64,000 bases of DNA from Actinomadura xylanilytica (GCF_030283145.1 NZ_JASNWE010000001.1:558001-622000), one strand, 5' to 3'; counted from the stretch's first letter, positions 50,533 to 60,194 are shown. Numbers and translations are program-made. Notes: generated by a model from the letters alone, not told the origin.

Positions 50533-51897
50533 ATGGATCGCGACCTCGCCGACGAGCTCGTCCACCCACCCGCGCCCACCCCGGGAGGGCCCGACCGGCA
50601 GGCCGACGCGCTGACCCGGCGCGGGCTGCTGCGGCTCTCCGCGGGCGCCGCCGGCGCCGGGCTGGGCGCCGCCCTCACCGGAACCGCCCGCGCCACCGGA
50701 ACCTCCCGCGCCACCGGGCCCGCCGGGCCCGCCGCGACCGCCGCCGGGGGCCGCCCGGCGAGGCTCGCGACCGCGCCGTCCGAACCGTCCACCGCGTCGA
50801 CCGTGTCCGGCATCGTCAAGCCGCTGCCGCCCGAGCTGTTCGTCCCGCAGGGCACCAACGCCGAGATGCGCTGGGAGGCGATGCGCGGGCAGGGCCCGGT
50901 CACGCCGGTCGACCGGTTCTTCGTCCGCAACCACGTCTCCACCCCGCTCATCGACGCCCGCACCTGGCGGCTGAGGCTGTGGGGCACCGGGCTGCGCGGC
51001 TCCCCCGGCGAGGACCGCCCGATCGAGTTCTCCTACGCCGACCTGCTCGCCATGCGCGCCGAGACCGTCACCGCGTTCATCGAGTGCACCGGCAACGGGC
51101 GCAGCCTGTTCACCTCGCAGCAGGGGCAGGCGGTCTCCGGCACCGCGTGGAGGCTAGGCGCCGTCGGCGTCGCGCACTGGCGCGGGGTGCGGCTGTCGGC
51201 CGTCCTGGAACGTGCCGGTATCACCCGCCGGGCAGTGGACATCATGCCCCGCGGCCTCGACCCTGAGTACGTGGACAACGGTGAGGACCTCGGCCACGTC
51301 CGGCGCCCGCTCCCGGTCGCCAAGGCGCTCGAGGACGTGCTGCTGGCGTACGAGATGAACGGCGCGCCGCTGCCGCCCGACCACGGGCACCCCGTCCGGC
51401 TCGTCGTGCCGTCCTGGGTGGGCATCGCCTCGATCAAGTGGGTCGGCGACATCCAGGTGTCCGACACGCCGCTCTCCTCGCCGTGGAACACGCGCTTCTA
51501 CCGGATGTTTGGCCCCGGACACCCGCCCGAGGGCAGCGCCCCGCTCACCCGAATGAACCTCAAGAGCGCGTTCGAGCTGCCGTGGGACGCCACCCTCCGC
51601 GCGGGCCGCACGCACGTCCTGCACGGCCGGTCGTGGTCGGGCGGCGGGCGGGTGCGCGCGGTGTCGGTGAGCGCGGACGGCGGCGCGACCTGGCACCGCG
51701 CCCGCACCCGCGGCCCCGTCCCCGCCCGGGGCTGGGTGCGCTGGGAGTTCCCGTGGCGGCCGGCGGCGCCGGGCCGGCACGAGCTGCTCGCGCGGGCCTC
51801 CGACGAGACCGGCGCCGTCCAGCCCGCCACCGTGCCGCACAACACCCTCGGTTACCTCTTCGGTGCGATCGCCCGCCATCCAGTCACGGTGAAGTGA
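50533..51897 (+). CDS. Sulfite oxidase-family molybdopterin oxidoreductase, Tat-exported
   Basis: A 454-residue protein. A twin-arginine signal is at about 29-50 (TRRGLLRLSAGAAGAGLGAA). The Mo domain has VDRFFVRNHVSTP, FIECTGNGRSLF with Mo-ligand Cys185, and PVRLVVPSWVGIASIKWVGDIQVS; the C-terminal Mo-co dimerisation domain follows (VSVSADGGATWHRA). There is no heme domain, as in the YedY/sulfite dehydrogenase group. It likely oxidises sulfite or a related small substrate outside the membrane. Immediately downstream is a wrecked SBP56 gene, also sulfur-related. GAAAG-TTGA-CTTTC at 50492-50505 precedes the start. Confidence 0.92.
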   Translation: MDRDLADELVHPPAPTPGGPDRQADALTRRGLLRLSAGAAGAGLGAALTGTARATGTSRATGPAGPAATAAGGRPARLATAPSEPSTASTVSGIVKPLPPELFVPQGTNAEMRWEAMRGQGPVTPVDRFFVRNHVSTPLIDARTWRLRLWGTGLRGSPGEDRPIEFSYADLLAMRAETVTAFIECTGNGRSLFTSQQGQAVSGTAWRLGAVGVAHWRGVRLSAVLERAGITRRAVDIMPRGLDPEYVDNGEDLGHVRRPLPVAKALEDVLLAYEMNGAPLPPDHGHPVRLVVPSWVGIASIKWVGDIQVSDTPLSSPWNTRFYRMFGPGHPPEGSAPLTRMNLKSAFELPWDATLRAGRTHVLHGRSWSGGGRVRAVSVSADGGATWHRARTRGPVPARGWVRWEFPWRPAAPGRHELLARASDETGAVQPATVPHNTLGYLFGAIARHPVTVK

Positions 51898-51907
51898 GGA
51901 TCCCCCC

Positions 51908-52198
51908 ATGGCACTCTGGAAGCCGGACTCGACCTTCTACGCCTCCCCGCGCGACGCGGTCGCGGCGCCTCCCGAGAGCCGCCGCGTGTACGTGACCAAC
52001 TCGCTCTACGGCTCCTGGGACGACCAGTTCTATCCCGACGGCGTCGGCGCGTGAATGGCCAAGCTCGACTCCACCGCCGGCGGCCTCGCCTTCGACGAGC
52101 GGTTCTTCCCGCAGGGCGACGCCTGGCGCGGGCTGCGTCCGCACCAGACCCGGCTCCAGGGCGGGGACGCCTCGTCCGACTCCTACTGCTACCCGTGA
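51908..52198 (+). pseudogene. Remnant of selenium-binding protein 56 (methanethiol oxidase) gene
   Basis: Starts with ATG after GAGGA. The first about 25 codons (MALWKPDSTFYASPRDAVAAP) resemble the SBP56 N-terminus. It then jumps to the C-terminal region RRVYVTNSLYGSWDDQFYPDGVGA and ends LQGGDASSDSYCYP, which is the SBP56 C-terminus. About 350 codons of the beta-propeller are missing. In addition TGA at 52052-52054 sits where intact proteins have Trp (GVGAW-M). So it has a large in-frame deletion plus a nonsense mutation. It lies 11 bases after the sulfite oxidase-like gene. Confidence 0.8.
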
Positions 52199-52199
52199 C

Positions 52200-52841
52200 G
52201 TGAGGGACGGATCGCTCGCCGCCCTCGTCGCGCTCGGCGCCTTCCACGGGCTCAACCCGGGCATGGGCTGGCTGTTCGCCGTCGCGCGCGGCCTCCAGGA
52301 GCGCAGCCGCGCCCGCGTCATGCAGGCGCTGCCGGCCATCGCCGCCGGGCACGCCGCCTCGGTCGGCGCCGTGGCCGTCCTGGTGGTGCTGACCCGCTCG
52401 GTGGTCGCGACCCAGGTGGTCGCGATCGCCGGCGGCGCGCTGCTCGTCGGGTTCGGGCTGTGGCACCTGCTGTCGCGGCGGCACTTCCGGTGGGTCGGGA
52501 TGAAGCTGTCGCTCCGGCAGCTCGCCGGATGGTCGTTCCTGATGTCGTCGATGCACGGCGCCGGGCTGATGCTGCTGCCGCTGCTCACCTCGGACGCCCC
52601 GGCCGGGCAGGGGCACGGCCACGGGCACGGGTTCGGCGCGGCGTCCGGGAGCGCGCTCTCCACCGGCGTGTTCGTCACCGGCGTCCACACCCTGGCGATG
52701 TTCGCCGTCGCTGGCGCCATCGCCGTCACCGTGTACGAGGTCGTCGGGCTCGCCGTCCTGCGGCACGCCTGGTTCAACCTCGACCGGGTCTGGGCCGTCG
52801 CGCTCATCGGCGCCGGGACCGCCACCCTCATCACCGCCTGA
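52200..52841 (+). CDS. Integral membrane protein with His-rich loop
   Basis: A 213-residue polytopic protein of about six membrane helices. AFHGLNPGMGWLFAVARGLQE at the start and MSSMHGAGLMLLPLL in the middle are characteristic of an actinobacterial family sometimes mis-labelled ArcD. A GHGHGHGFG loop follows and could bind metal. Function unknown. The GTG start overlaps the end of the SBP56 remnant region (TGACGTGAGG). Its survival beside a dead neighbour suggests an independent role. Confidence 0.8.
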   Translation: MRDGSLAALVALGAFHGLNPGMGWLFAVARGLQERSRARVMQALPAIAAGHAASVGAVAVLVVLTRSVVATQVVAIAGGALLVGFGLWHLLSRRHFRWVGMKLSLRQLAGWSFLMSSMHGAGLMLLPLLTSDAPAGQGHGHGHGFGAASGSALSTGVFVTGVHTLAMFAVAGAIAVTVYEVVGLAVLRHAWFNLDRVWAVALIGAGTATLITA

Positions 52842-52938
52842 CCGCTCCCCCAATTCTTGGCCATGCCGCCCGGCGGCGCTTGCCGCCACCCCTGCGAACT
52901 GCGAATCTCCTACCGCCAACGAGGTGAACGGGGACGTC

Positions 52939-53868
52939 ATGAGGTCAGCACACCGGACCGCGGCGGCGGTGCTCACGGCCGCGCCGCTCCTGCTCGTCCC
53001 CGCACCGGCCGCCGCCCGAGCGGGCACCGCCCCAACGGGCACACCCGCCGCGGGCACGGCCACCACGGGCACCTCCACCACGAGGACGGCCGCAGCCGGC
53101 CCGTCCGGCATCGGCGCCAGGTCCGCCTACCTCGTCGACGACCGGACGGGCCGCGCCCTGTGGGCCCGCGCCGCCGGAACCAGGCGGCCCATCGCCAGCC
53201 TCACCAAGGTCATGACAGCGCTCGTCGTGCTCCGCGCGGGCCACCTCGACCGGACCATCACCATCAAGAGGAAGCACATCGCCTACGCCCGCCGCCACGG
53301 CGGCACCACGGCCGCGCTCCGCGCGGGCGACCGGCTCACCGCCCGCCAACTCCTCTACGGGCTGATGCTCCCCTCCGGCTGCGACGCCGCGTACGCCCTC
53401 GCCGACGCCTACGGGCCCGGCCGGCGCGGCTTCGTCGGCAAGATGAACGGCACCGCCCGGCGGCTCGGCCTCACCCGCACCCGCTACGCCAACTTCGACG
53501 GCCTGCCGTGGCCCACCGCCCGCTCGACCTCGTCCACGGCCCGCGACCAGGTGCGGCTCGGCCGCGCGGCGATGAGGCGGGCCGACTTCCGCGCCGTGGC
53601 CGCCCGCCGCACCTACCGGCTCGGCGCGACCCGCGGCCACCACGCCTACCGCTGGACCAGCACCAACCGCCTGCTCGGCTCGTACCGGGGCGCCACCGGC
53701 GTCAAGACCGGAACCACCAGGGCGGCCGGCCACTGCCTGCTGTTCGCCGCCCGCCGAGGCGGGCGCACCCTGGTCGGCGTGGTCCTCGCCAGCTCGGCCG
53801 CCCGGGAGCGGACCCGCTTCACCGACGCCACCAAGATCCTCAACTGGGGCTTCCGCACCCGCCGCTAG
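52939..53868 (+). CDS. D-alanyl-D-alanine carboxypeptidase (S11, PBP5-like)
   Basis: A 309-residue exported protein. The signal peptide covers about 1-27 (AVLTAAPLLLVPAPAAARA), then a Thr/Ala-rich linker and the peptidase domain: SxxK as SLTK (Ser87), KTG as GVKTGTT, and the SxN position as SGC (146-148; Cys148 instead of Asn). The enzyme trims the D-Ala of peptidoglycan peptides outside the membrane. The ATG at 52939 has GGGGA upstream; GTG 52924 is possible. There is no C-terminal amphipathic anchor. Confidence 0.9.
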   Translation: MRSAHRTAAAVLTAAPLLLVPAPAAARAGTAPTGTPAAGTATTGTSTTRTAAAGPSGIGARSAYLVDDRTGRALWARAAGTRRPIASLTKVMTALVVLRAGHLDRTITIKRKHIAYARRHGGTTAALRAGDRLTARQLLYGLMLPSGCDAAYALADAYGPGRRGFVGKMNGTARRLGLTRTRYANFDGLPWPTARSTSSTARDQVRLGRAAMRRADFRAVAARRTYRLGATRGHHAYRWTSTNRLLGSYRGATGVKTGTTRAAGHCLLFAARRGGRTLVGVVLASSAARERTRFTDATKILNWGFRTRR

Positions 53869-53915
53869 CCCGCCCCGCCCGGCCGGACGAGATCGTCGGG
53901 CCGGGCGGGGCGGGC
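53868..53915. terminator. Strong bidirectional hairpin terminator
   Basis: A 17-base perfect GC stem (53868-53884 with 53899-53915) caps a 14-base loop that itself contains GACGA...TCGTC. It sits between the convergent carboxypeptidase and PH-domain genes. Confidence 0.88.
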
Positions 53916-53945
53916 AGAGCGGACGGGGCAGGCGGGGCCGCGGCC

Positions 53946-54407
53946 TCAGGCGCCGGGGCCGGGGCCGGGGCCGGTGGTCTCGCCATGTCGGACGAGGAGG
54001 GCCCTGAGCTCGGCGAGCTGCCCGGCGCAGCGGTCGCGCTCGGCGCCGTTGAGGCCCATCGCGCCGAGCGAGGTGCCGTCGGCCAGGTCGAGAGTGGGCC
54101 ACGGCTCGCCGACGGTCATGTCGGCGTCGACCACCTCGGGCCACTCCAGCCGGCGGGTGCGGAACGCGTTGACGACCGTCAGGCCGGACGCGTCGGCCGC
54201 GACGCGGCAGCGGGCCAGCATGTGCAGCACCCAGGCCGCGCCCAGCGCGAACAGCACCATCAGCACCCGGTCGAACAGCTTGAACTGGGGCGCCACCACC
54301 ACGGCGAGCACGACCATGCCGAGCACCACCACGCCCGCCGTCGCGTAGGCGACGATCCGGGTGGTGCGCGGGCGCCACACCACCGGAAGCGCCGGCGCGT
54401 CAGTCAA
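53946..54407 (-). CDS. PH domain-containing membrane protein
   Basis: A 153-residue protein with two N-terminal membrane helices (about 17-60) followed by a bacterial PH-like domain (CRVAADASGLTVVNAFRTRRLEWPEVVDADM). The order of two helices followed by VxAxxxGLxVxN is typical of the actinobacterial DUF/PH proteins found after hisG. Function unknown. Its start overlaps the hisG stop by 8 bases, so it is in the hisG transcript. Confidence 0.88.
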   Translation of the reverse strand: MTDAPALPVVWRPRTTRIVAYATAGVVVLGMVVLAVVVAPQFKLFDRVLMVLFALGAAWVLHMLARCRVAADASGLTVVNAFRTRRLEWPEVVDADMTVGEPWPTLDLADGTSLGAMGLNGAERDRCAGQLAELRALLVRHGETTGPGPGPGA

Positions 54408-55275
54408 CGATCTTGGAGATGGGGATCTCGAGGATGTCGTGCGCGCCCGCGGCCTTCAGCGCCGGGATCAGCGTGTTGACGCCGCGCTTGGCGACCACGG
54501 ACTCGACCGCGTTGTGGTCGCCGCCCGCGAGCGAGGTGACCGTGGGCGAGGACATCGACGGCATGATGTCGAGCACCGCGCGCAGGTCGGCCTGGGCGAC
54601 GTTCAGCTTGAGCAGCACGTTGCCGCGGGCGCGGATGGCGCCCTGGAGGAGCAGCGAGACGTCCTCCATCGCGGCGCGCTTCTCCGGGTTCTCGTACGCC
54701 TCGCGGTTGGCGACCAGCTCGGTGTAGCTGGTGAGCAGCGTGTCGAGGATGCGCAGGCCGTTCTTGCGGAGCGAGGAGCCGGTCTCGGTGAGGTCGACGA
54801 TCACGTCCACGATGTCGGGGACCTTGGCCTCGGTGGCGCCGTAGGACGGGACGACCTTGGCCTTGACGCCGTGCTTGTCCAGGAACCGGGCGGTCATCGC
54901 CGGGAACTCGGTGGAGATCCGGACGCCCTCGGGCAGGTCGGAGACCTTCTGCCAGGGCGCGTCGTTCGGCACCGCCATGATCACCTTGACCGGGTCGGAG
55001 GTGGCCTTGGAGTACTGGAGCTCGCCGAGGCTCACCACGTCGGCGTCGGTCTCGGTGATCCAGTCGCGGCCGGTGATGCCGAGGTCGAACAGGCCCTGCT
55101 CGAGGTAGGTCGGGATCTCCTGCGGGCGCAGCACCCGCACCCGGTCGATGCGCGGATCGTCGATGGAGGCGCGGTAGTCGCGGTCGGACGCGCGCCGGAC
55201 GGTGAGGTCGGCGGCGTCGAACAGCGCCGTGGTCGCCTTCTCGAGGGAGCCCTTGGGCAGGACGAGAGACAGCAC
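54400..55275 (-). CDS. hisG: ATP phosphoribosyltransferase (long form HisG)
   Basis: A 291-residue enzyme for the first step of histidine synthesis (ATP + PRPP to phosphoribosyl-ATP). Start LVLPKGSLEKAT, then GLFDLGITGRDW, GATEAKVPDIVDVIVDLTETGSSLR (PRPP-binding) and the ACT-like regulatory C-terminus (SPTVTSLAGGDHNAVESVV), so it is a HisG_L that needs no HisZ. It does not look like the usual Streptomyces or Mycobacterium HisG (MLRIAVPNKGSL). The normal hisE partner is absent upstream. The GTG start follows AAGG. A leader ORF and hairpin lie upstream. Confidence 0.93.
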   Translation of the reverse strand: MLSLVLPKGSLEKATTALFDAADLTVRRASDRDYRASIDDPRIDRVRVLRPQEIPTYLEQGLFDLGITGRDWITETDADVVSLGELQYSKATSDPVKVIMAVPNDAPWQKVSDLPEGVRISTEFPAMTARFLDKHGVKAKVVPSYGATEAKVPDIVDVIVDLTETGSSLRKNGLRILDTLLTSYTELVANREAYENPEKRAAMEDVSLLLQGAIRARGNVLLKLNVAQADLRAVLDIMPSMSSPTVTSLAGGDHNAVESVVAKRGVNTLIPALKAAGAHDILEIPISKIVD

Positions 55276-55340
55276 GATGAAGCCTTTCGGTGGGATCGGT
55301 GGGAATCCGGGACGTGCGGAGCTCGGATGCGCGGGTCGCC

Positions 55341-55356
55341 GGGGGCCTGCGCCCCC
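55341..55356 (-). terminator. Candidate attenuator hairpin before hisG
   Basis: GGGGGC (55341-55346) pairs with GCCCCC (55351-55356) around a 4-base loop, 66 bases upstream of hisG and 10 bases after the stop of a His-containing leader ORF. The arrangement fits ribosome-mediated attenuation. Confidence 0.45.
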
Positions 55357-55365
55357 GTGGCCCCG

Positions 55366-55446
55366 CTAGAAATGCTCCGGCGCGCGCCCGGCGTGACCGT
55401 GATGCCGCGGACCTCGCAGGGTCAGTGCCGTACAGCGTGCGGTCAC
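55366..55446 (-). CDS. Candidate his leader peptide (26 aa)
   Basis: GTG start at 55446 with GGGAGG five bases upstream, TAG stop at 55366-55368. It encodes 26 residues including RGPRHHGHAGR and another His near the end: four His codons in a short stretch directly upstream of hisG. A GC hairpin follows before hisG. Leader peptides rich in the end-product amino acid control biosynthetic operons by attenuation. A 32-codon ORF (55443-55541) with overlapping stop lies just before it and may be chance. Confidence 0.5.
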   Translation of the reverse strand: MTARCTALTLRGPRHHGHAGRAPEHF

Positions 55447-55510
55447 AGTCGCCTCCCGTCCCGCTCGACGTCCTCACCCCCCGGCCGGGCGGTGATCACT
55501 ACCCGGCCCT

Positions 55511-55528
55511 CCGGACGGCACCGTCCGG
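55511..55528 (-). terminator. Hairpin after the rib operon
   Basis: CCGGACGG and CCGTCCGG (55511-55518 and 55521-55528) are perfect 8-base arms with a 2-base loop (more likely 4 bases when folded). It lies after ribH and before the his leader, so it probably ends the riboflavin transcript. Confidence 0.65.
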
Positions 55529-55604
55529 GGCGGATCTCCACGTCAGATCCTACGCCGTACCCGCAGGTGCTCGGCCTCACCCCCGCCGATCGGGCCCCGG
55601 CGGG

Positions 55605-57303
<1,699 letters not shown>

Positions 57304-57307
<4 letters not shown>

Positions 57308-57951
57308 AGGGCCACCGCCTTGTTCCGTGGGTTCGGCGCGCCGTGCGTCCGGGACTCCCGGAGCCAGTCGCGGAACCCGATCATCACCATCAGGAAGAAG
57401 ATGCCGTAGACGGCACCGGAGACGTACAGCCCGGACTTGAAGGCCAGCGGGACGCCCACCAGGTCGACCAGGACCCAGATGACCCAGAAGTCGACGAGGG
57501 CGCGGCTCTGCGCGAACGTCGCGACCGCGCTGCCGACGAAGATGTAGGCGTTGGCCCAGGGGGACCAGGCGACCTGGAGCCAGTCCAGGTGGGTGAACAG
57601 CTCGGCGACGACGACCGTGCCGCCCACCAGCGCGGCGAGCAGCACCACCCGCTCGCGCACGGTGGCCTGCCGGACCAGCAGGCCGCGGTCGGCGCGCCGG
57701 CCGCGCGTCCACATCGTCCAGCCGTACGCCGCCAGCAGGCAGAACAGCACCTGCTTGAGCGCGTTGCCGGGGACGTGCGCGTGCAGCGAGGCGGCGAGCA
57801 GCAGCAGCGCGCCGGCGAGCTGGACGGGCCAGGTCCACAGCGTCCTGCGCATCGCGAGCCAGACGACGGCGAGCGAGAGCGCGTTGCCCGCCAGGTCGGT
57901 CCACAGGATGTGCTCTCCGAAGAGGGAGAAGCTCGCGTCAATCCAGCCCAT
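57304..57951 (-). CDS. ribM: Riboflavin transporter, RibM (PnuX/PnuC family)
   Basis: A 215-residue membrane protein of seven predicted helices. It has the PnuC-like [45 protein letters not shown] stretch (broken into WxxNxYIFVG and WxxVDxVG motifs). PnuC-type proteins in rib operons under FMN riboswitches are RibM/PnuX, energy-independent riboflavin facilitators, rather than NMN importers. Position between ribE and ribBA supports RibM. It overlaps the end of ribE by 14 bases. Confidence 0.93.
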
Positions 57952-58549
57952 GGGGGGTCTCCCGGTCGCCGATCATGCGCTCGACGTACTTGGCCACCAC
58001 GTCCGCCTCGAGGTTGACCGGGTCGCCGGGACCCTTGTGGCCGAGCGTGGTGAGCGCGAGCGTGGTCGGGATGAGCGCGATGCTGAACCGGTCGGCCCCG
58101 GCCTCGACCACGGTGAGGCTGATGCCGTCGACGGTGATGGAGCCCTTGTCGACCAGGTAGCGGGACAGCCCGTCCGGCAGGCCGATGGTGACCAGGTCCC
58201 AGCGCTCGCCCGGCTCCCGCGAGATGATCTCGCCGACCCCGTCGACGTGGCCCTGCACCAGGTGCCCGCCGAGCCGGTCCGACAGCCGCACCGGACGTTC
58301 CAGGTTGACCTTGGAGCCGGGTTCCAGCGCGCCGAGGGCGGACTTGCCGAGGGTCTCCTTGATGACGTCGGCGGTGAAGGTCTCGTCCTTGACGTCCACC
58401 ACCGTGAGACAGACGCCGTTGACGGCGATCGAGGCGCCGTGGACGGCGTCGCGCGTGACGAGCGGTCCGCGGACCGTGACGGTGACCGAGTCGCCCTGCG
58501 GCTCGATCGCCACGATCTCGCCGAGTTCCTCGACGATGCCGGTGAACAT
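57938..58549 (-). CDS. ribE: Riboflavin synthase alpha chain
   Basis: A 203-residue riboflavin synthase with two similar lumazine-binding repeats: MFTGIVEELGEIV to VNGVCLTVVDV, and GHLVQGHVDGVGEI to VDGISLTVVEAG. It dismutates two dimethylribityllumazines to riboflavin. The ATG at 58549 (MFTGIVEE) is the universal start. First gene of ribE-ribM-ribBA-ribH, with the FMN riboswitch about 80 bases upstream. Confidence 0.97.
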   Translation of the reverse strand: MFTGIVEELGEIVAIEPQGDSVTVTVRGPLVTRDAVHGASIAVNGVCLTVVDVKDETFTADVIKETLGKSALGALEPGSKVNLERPVRLSDRLGGHLVQGHVDGVGEIISREPGERWDLVTIGLPDGLSRYLVDKGSITVDGISLTVVEAGADRFSIALIPTTLALTTLGHKGPGDPVNLEADVVAKYVERMIGDRETPHGLD

Positions 58550-58630
58550 CTCCCGGGCCTCCTCATTCGCGGGTGCGAACGGGCTCCGGGGGACGTGCCA
58601 TGGGTGCGGCCACCCCAATGCAGGGGCCTA

Positions 58631-58760
58631 CAGCGCGCTGCCTCCCATCCGGACTTTCACCGTCGGTCCCGGAGTTCCACCGGGTCAACCGGCCGATGGC
58701 TTCGGCCGGGTCGCGGACTGTCACCGCCGGTTCGGAATTGCACCGACCCCGGAGCACGCG
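58631..58760 (-). promoter_or_regulatory. FMN riboswitch (RFN element)
   Basis: Read on the minus strand, the region contains the conserved RFN blocks in order: CTCCGGGGTCGGTG, AATTCC, AACCGGCGGTGACAGTCC, a variable arm, CCGGTGGAACTCCGGGACCGACGGTGAAAGTCC (split) and GATGGGAGGCAGCG. It lies directly upstream of ribE. FMN binding is expected to shut off the operon by termination or by hiding the ribosome-binding site. The 40 bases after it do not show an obvious separate terminator. Confidence 0.95.
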
Positions 58761-58991
58761 TTTCACTGCTTCGCAACCAGTGTGCCATGCCGTGCATTCC
58801 CGTTCCCATGTGAGACTGCCCACGGCCACATTTGGCCAAACAAGCGCTCGCTAGGTTTTTCGGGAGCGGGCATCCCCCGGACACACCCGGCACGTCCGGC
58901 CCGCGTCCGGGCCGCGTCCGGCGCTGGCCGGCGGCGGACGCGGGCACGGCGGGCCCGGGCGGCGCGGCCCCACCGTTTCGTCCGCCATTCG

Positions 58992-59018
58992 TTGCGCACC
59001 GGAACTGCCCGCGATAAT
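58992..59018 (+). promoter_or_regulatory. Possible promoter for the secreted protein
   Basis: TTGCGC (58992-58997) and GATAAT (59013-59018) with 15-base spacing, in a locally AT-richer stretch; a second GATAAT is at 59035-59040. The rest of 58761-59100 shows a TTTGGCCAAA palindrome (58831-58840) and nothing gene-like. Confidence 0.3.
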
Positions 59019-59100
59019 CAGCGAATAGCCAAGGGATAATCCGCCTTTATAGAGTCGGCCGATGTCGAATTCCACGCCCGCTCACCGAAGGAGTTCCCCC

Positions 59101-59541
59101 ATGACCTGGACGACGAGGACGGCGGCGCTGGCACTGGCCGCCGCGATCCCGGCGGGCGCCCTCGCGGCCCCCGCGATGGCGCAGGCCGACGCCCCGCCGG
59201 CGCCGGCGCCGGCCGCATCCGCGCAGGCCGTGCAGCTGAAGGGGTGCGGCACCCACCTCAGCAAGCCGGCCAGGATCAAGCCCGGCAGCCGGTACAGGGT
59301 CGCGGCGAAGGCCGAATCCACGACCGCCTGCAACGGGACCTGGAAGTTCCGCGCGACGATCCAGGTGTACGTCAACAAGCACTGGAAGGACTTCACGGCG
59401 AAGAAATGGACGGGCCGGGACCGGGTCACCCTCGTCAAGAACTGCCCGACGGGGAAGAAGCACTCCTTCCGCACCAAGATCTACGTCACGCACGGCGGCA
59501 CGTCGACCCATAAGAGCAAGACCGTCCGCCTCTACTGCTGA
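59101..59541 (+). CDS. Small secreted protein of unknown function
   Basis: A 146-residue protein with a signal peptide (about 1-28, ALALAAAIPAGALAAPAMAQA), an Ala/Pro linker and a basic, Lys-rich body. It has four Cys (GCGTHLSK, ACNGTWKF, KNCPTG, LYC at the end) that could make two disulfides. The body looks like a small extracellular beta-sandwich. AAGGAG precedes the ATG at 59101. The last 10 bases overlap the HAD gene end. It interrupts the otherwise minus-strand rib/rpe block. Confidence 0.78.
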   Translation: MTWTTRTAALALAAAIPAGALAAPAMAQADAPPAPAPAASAQAVQLKGCGTHLSKPARIKPGSRYRVAAKAESTTACNGTWKFRATIQVYVNKHWKDFTAKKWTGRDRVTLVKNCPTGKKHSFRTKIYVTHGGTSTHKSKTVRLYC

Positions 59542-60194
59542 CCGCCTGAAGGAGGCGCGGCACCGGAGACGCTGAGCCCCCGGGCCGTGGCGCGGACGGA
59601 GGTGAGGTCGGGGACGACCAGGTCGGCCCCGCCGAGCTCGGCGGGATCGTGGCTGGTGCCGACCGCCAGGACGGTGGCCCCGGCGGCGCGGCCCGCCGCG
59701 ATGCCCGCGGGCGCGTCCTCCACGACCACGCAGCCGGCCGGGTCGACGCCGAGGCGGCGGGCGGCCAGCAGGTAGCCGGACGGGTCGGGCTTGCCGTCCG
59801 CGACGTCCTCGGCGGTGACGGCGACCCGTGGCAGCGGGACGCCCGCGACCGCCGAGCGGGCGGCGAGCAGGCCCCGGTCCATGGACGTGACGATGGCCCA
59901 GGGCAGGCCGCTCATGGCGGCCAGCAGGTCCAGCGCGCCGGGGAGCGCGGTGATGCCGTCGGTGTCCGCGGCCTCGAGGGCGTCGAGCCGCTCGGTGGCC
60001 GCACGGACCTCGGACGCCGGCAGGAACTCGGCGACGCGGTCGGAGGTGCGGCGGCCGTGCGCGCCCGAGAGGTAGGCGTCGGCGTCGATGCCGTAGCCGG
60101 CGGCCCAGCGGCGGGCCGCGCGCTCGACGACGGGGGTCGAGTCGACCAGGGTGCCGTCCACGTCGAACAGGACGGCGGCGCAGGGCACGATCAC
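59532..60194 (-). CDS. HAD-family sugar phosphatase
   Basis: A 220-residue HAD phosphatase (beta-PGM-like subfamily). Nucleophile Asp11 and Asp13 in [11 protein letters not shown], motif [10 protein letters not shown], Lys in [13 protein letters not shown] and motif [15 protein letters not shown]. It dephosphorylates a sugar or polyol phosphate. It occupies the place between rpe and ribE where ribD often lies, so it could be the missing riboflavin-pathway phosphatase. The GTG at 60194 overlaps the rpe stop. Confidence 0.9.
   Translation of the reverse strand: MIVPCAAVLFDVDGTLVDSTPVVERAARRWAAGYGIDADAYLSGAHGRRTSDRVAEFLPASEVRAATERLDALEAADTDGITALPGALDLLAAMSGLPWAIVTSMDRGLLAARSAVAGVPLPRVAVTAEDVADGKPDPSGYLLAARRLGVDPAGCVVVEDAPAGIAAGRAAGATVLAVGTSHDPAELGGADLVVPDLTSVRATARGLSVSGAAPPSGGQQ

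Larger units (their letters stand above)
55276..55604. other. Intergenic region between ribH and hisG (hisE absent)
   Basis: 329 bases where actinomycetes usually carry hisE (phosphoribosyl-ATP pyrophosphatase, about 87-95 residues). I read this strand in three frames and found no HisE-like sequence. It holds a hairpin terminator after ribH, a possible small ORF, a candidate His leader and a hairpin. Confidence 0.7.

Noticed and set aside
52052..52054. In-frame TGA in the SBP56 remnant as a selenocysteine codon
   Set aside because: The position is Trp in intact family members, the gene also has a large deletion, and no SECIS-like structure was apparent.
55443..55541. 32-codon ORF just before the his leader
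   Set aside because: Overlaps a terminator-like hairpin and has no recognisable feature; coupling to the leader could be chance.
58831..58840. TTTGGCCAAA palindrome near the FMN riboswitch
   Set aside because: Ten bases only and without a partner site; does not match the CTGCCAA-N14-TTTGGG motif.
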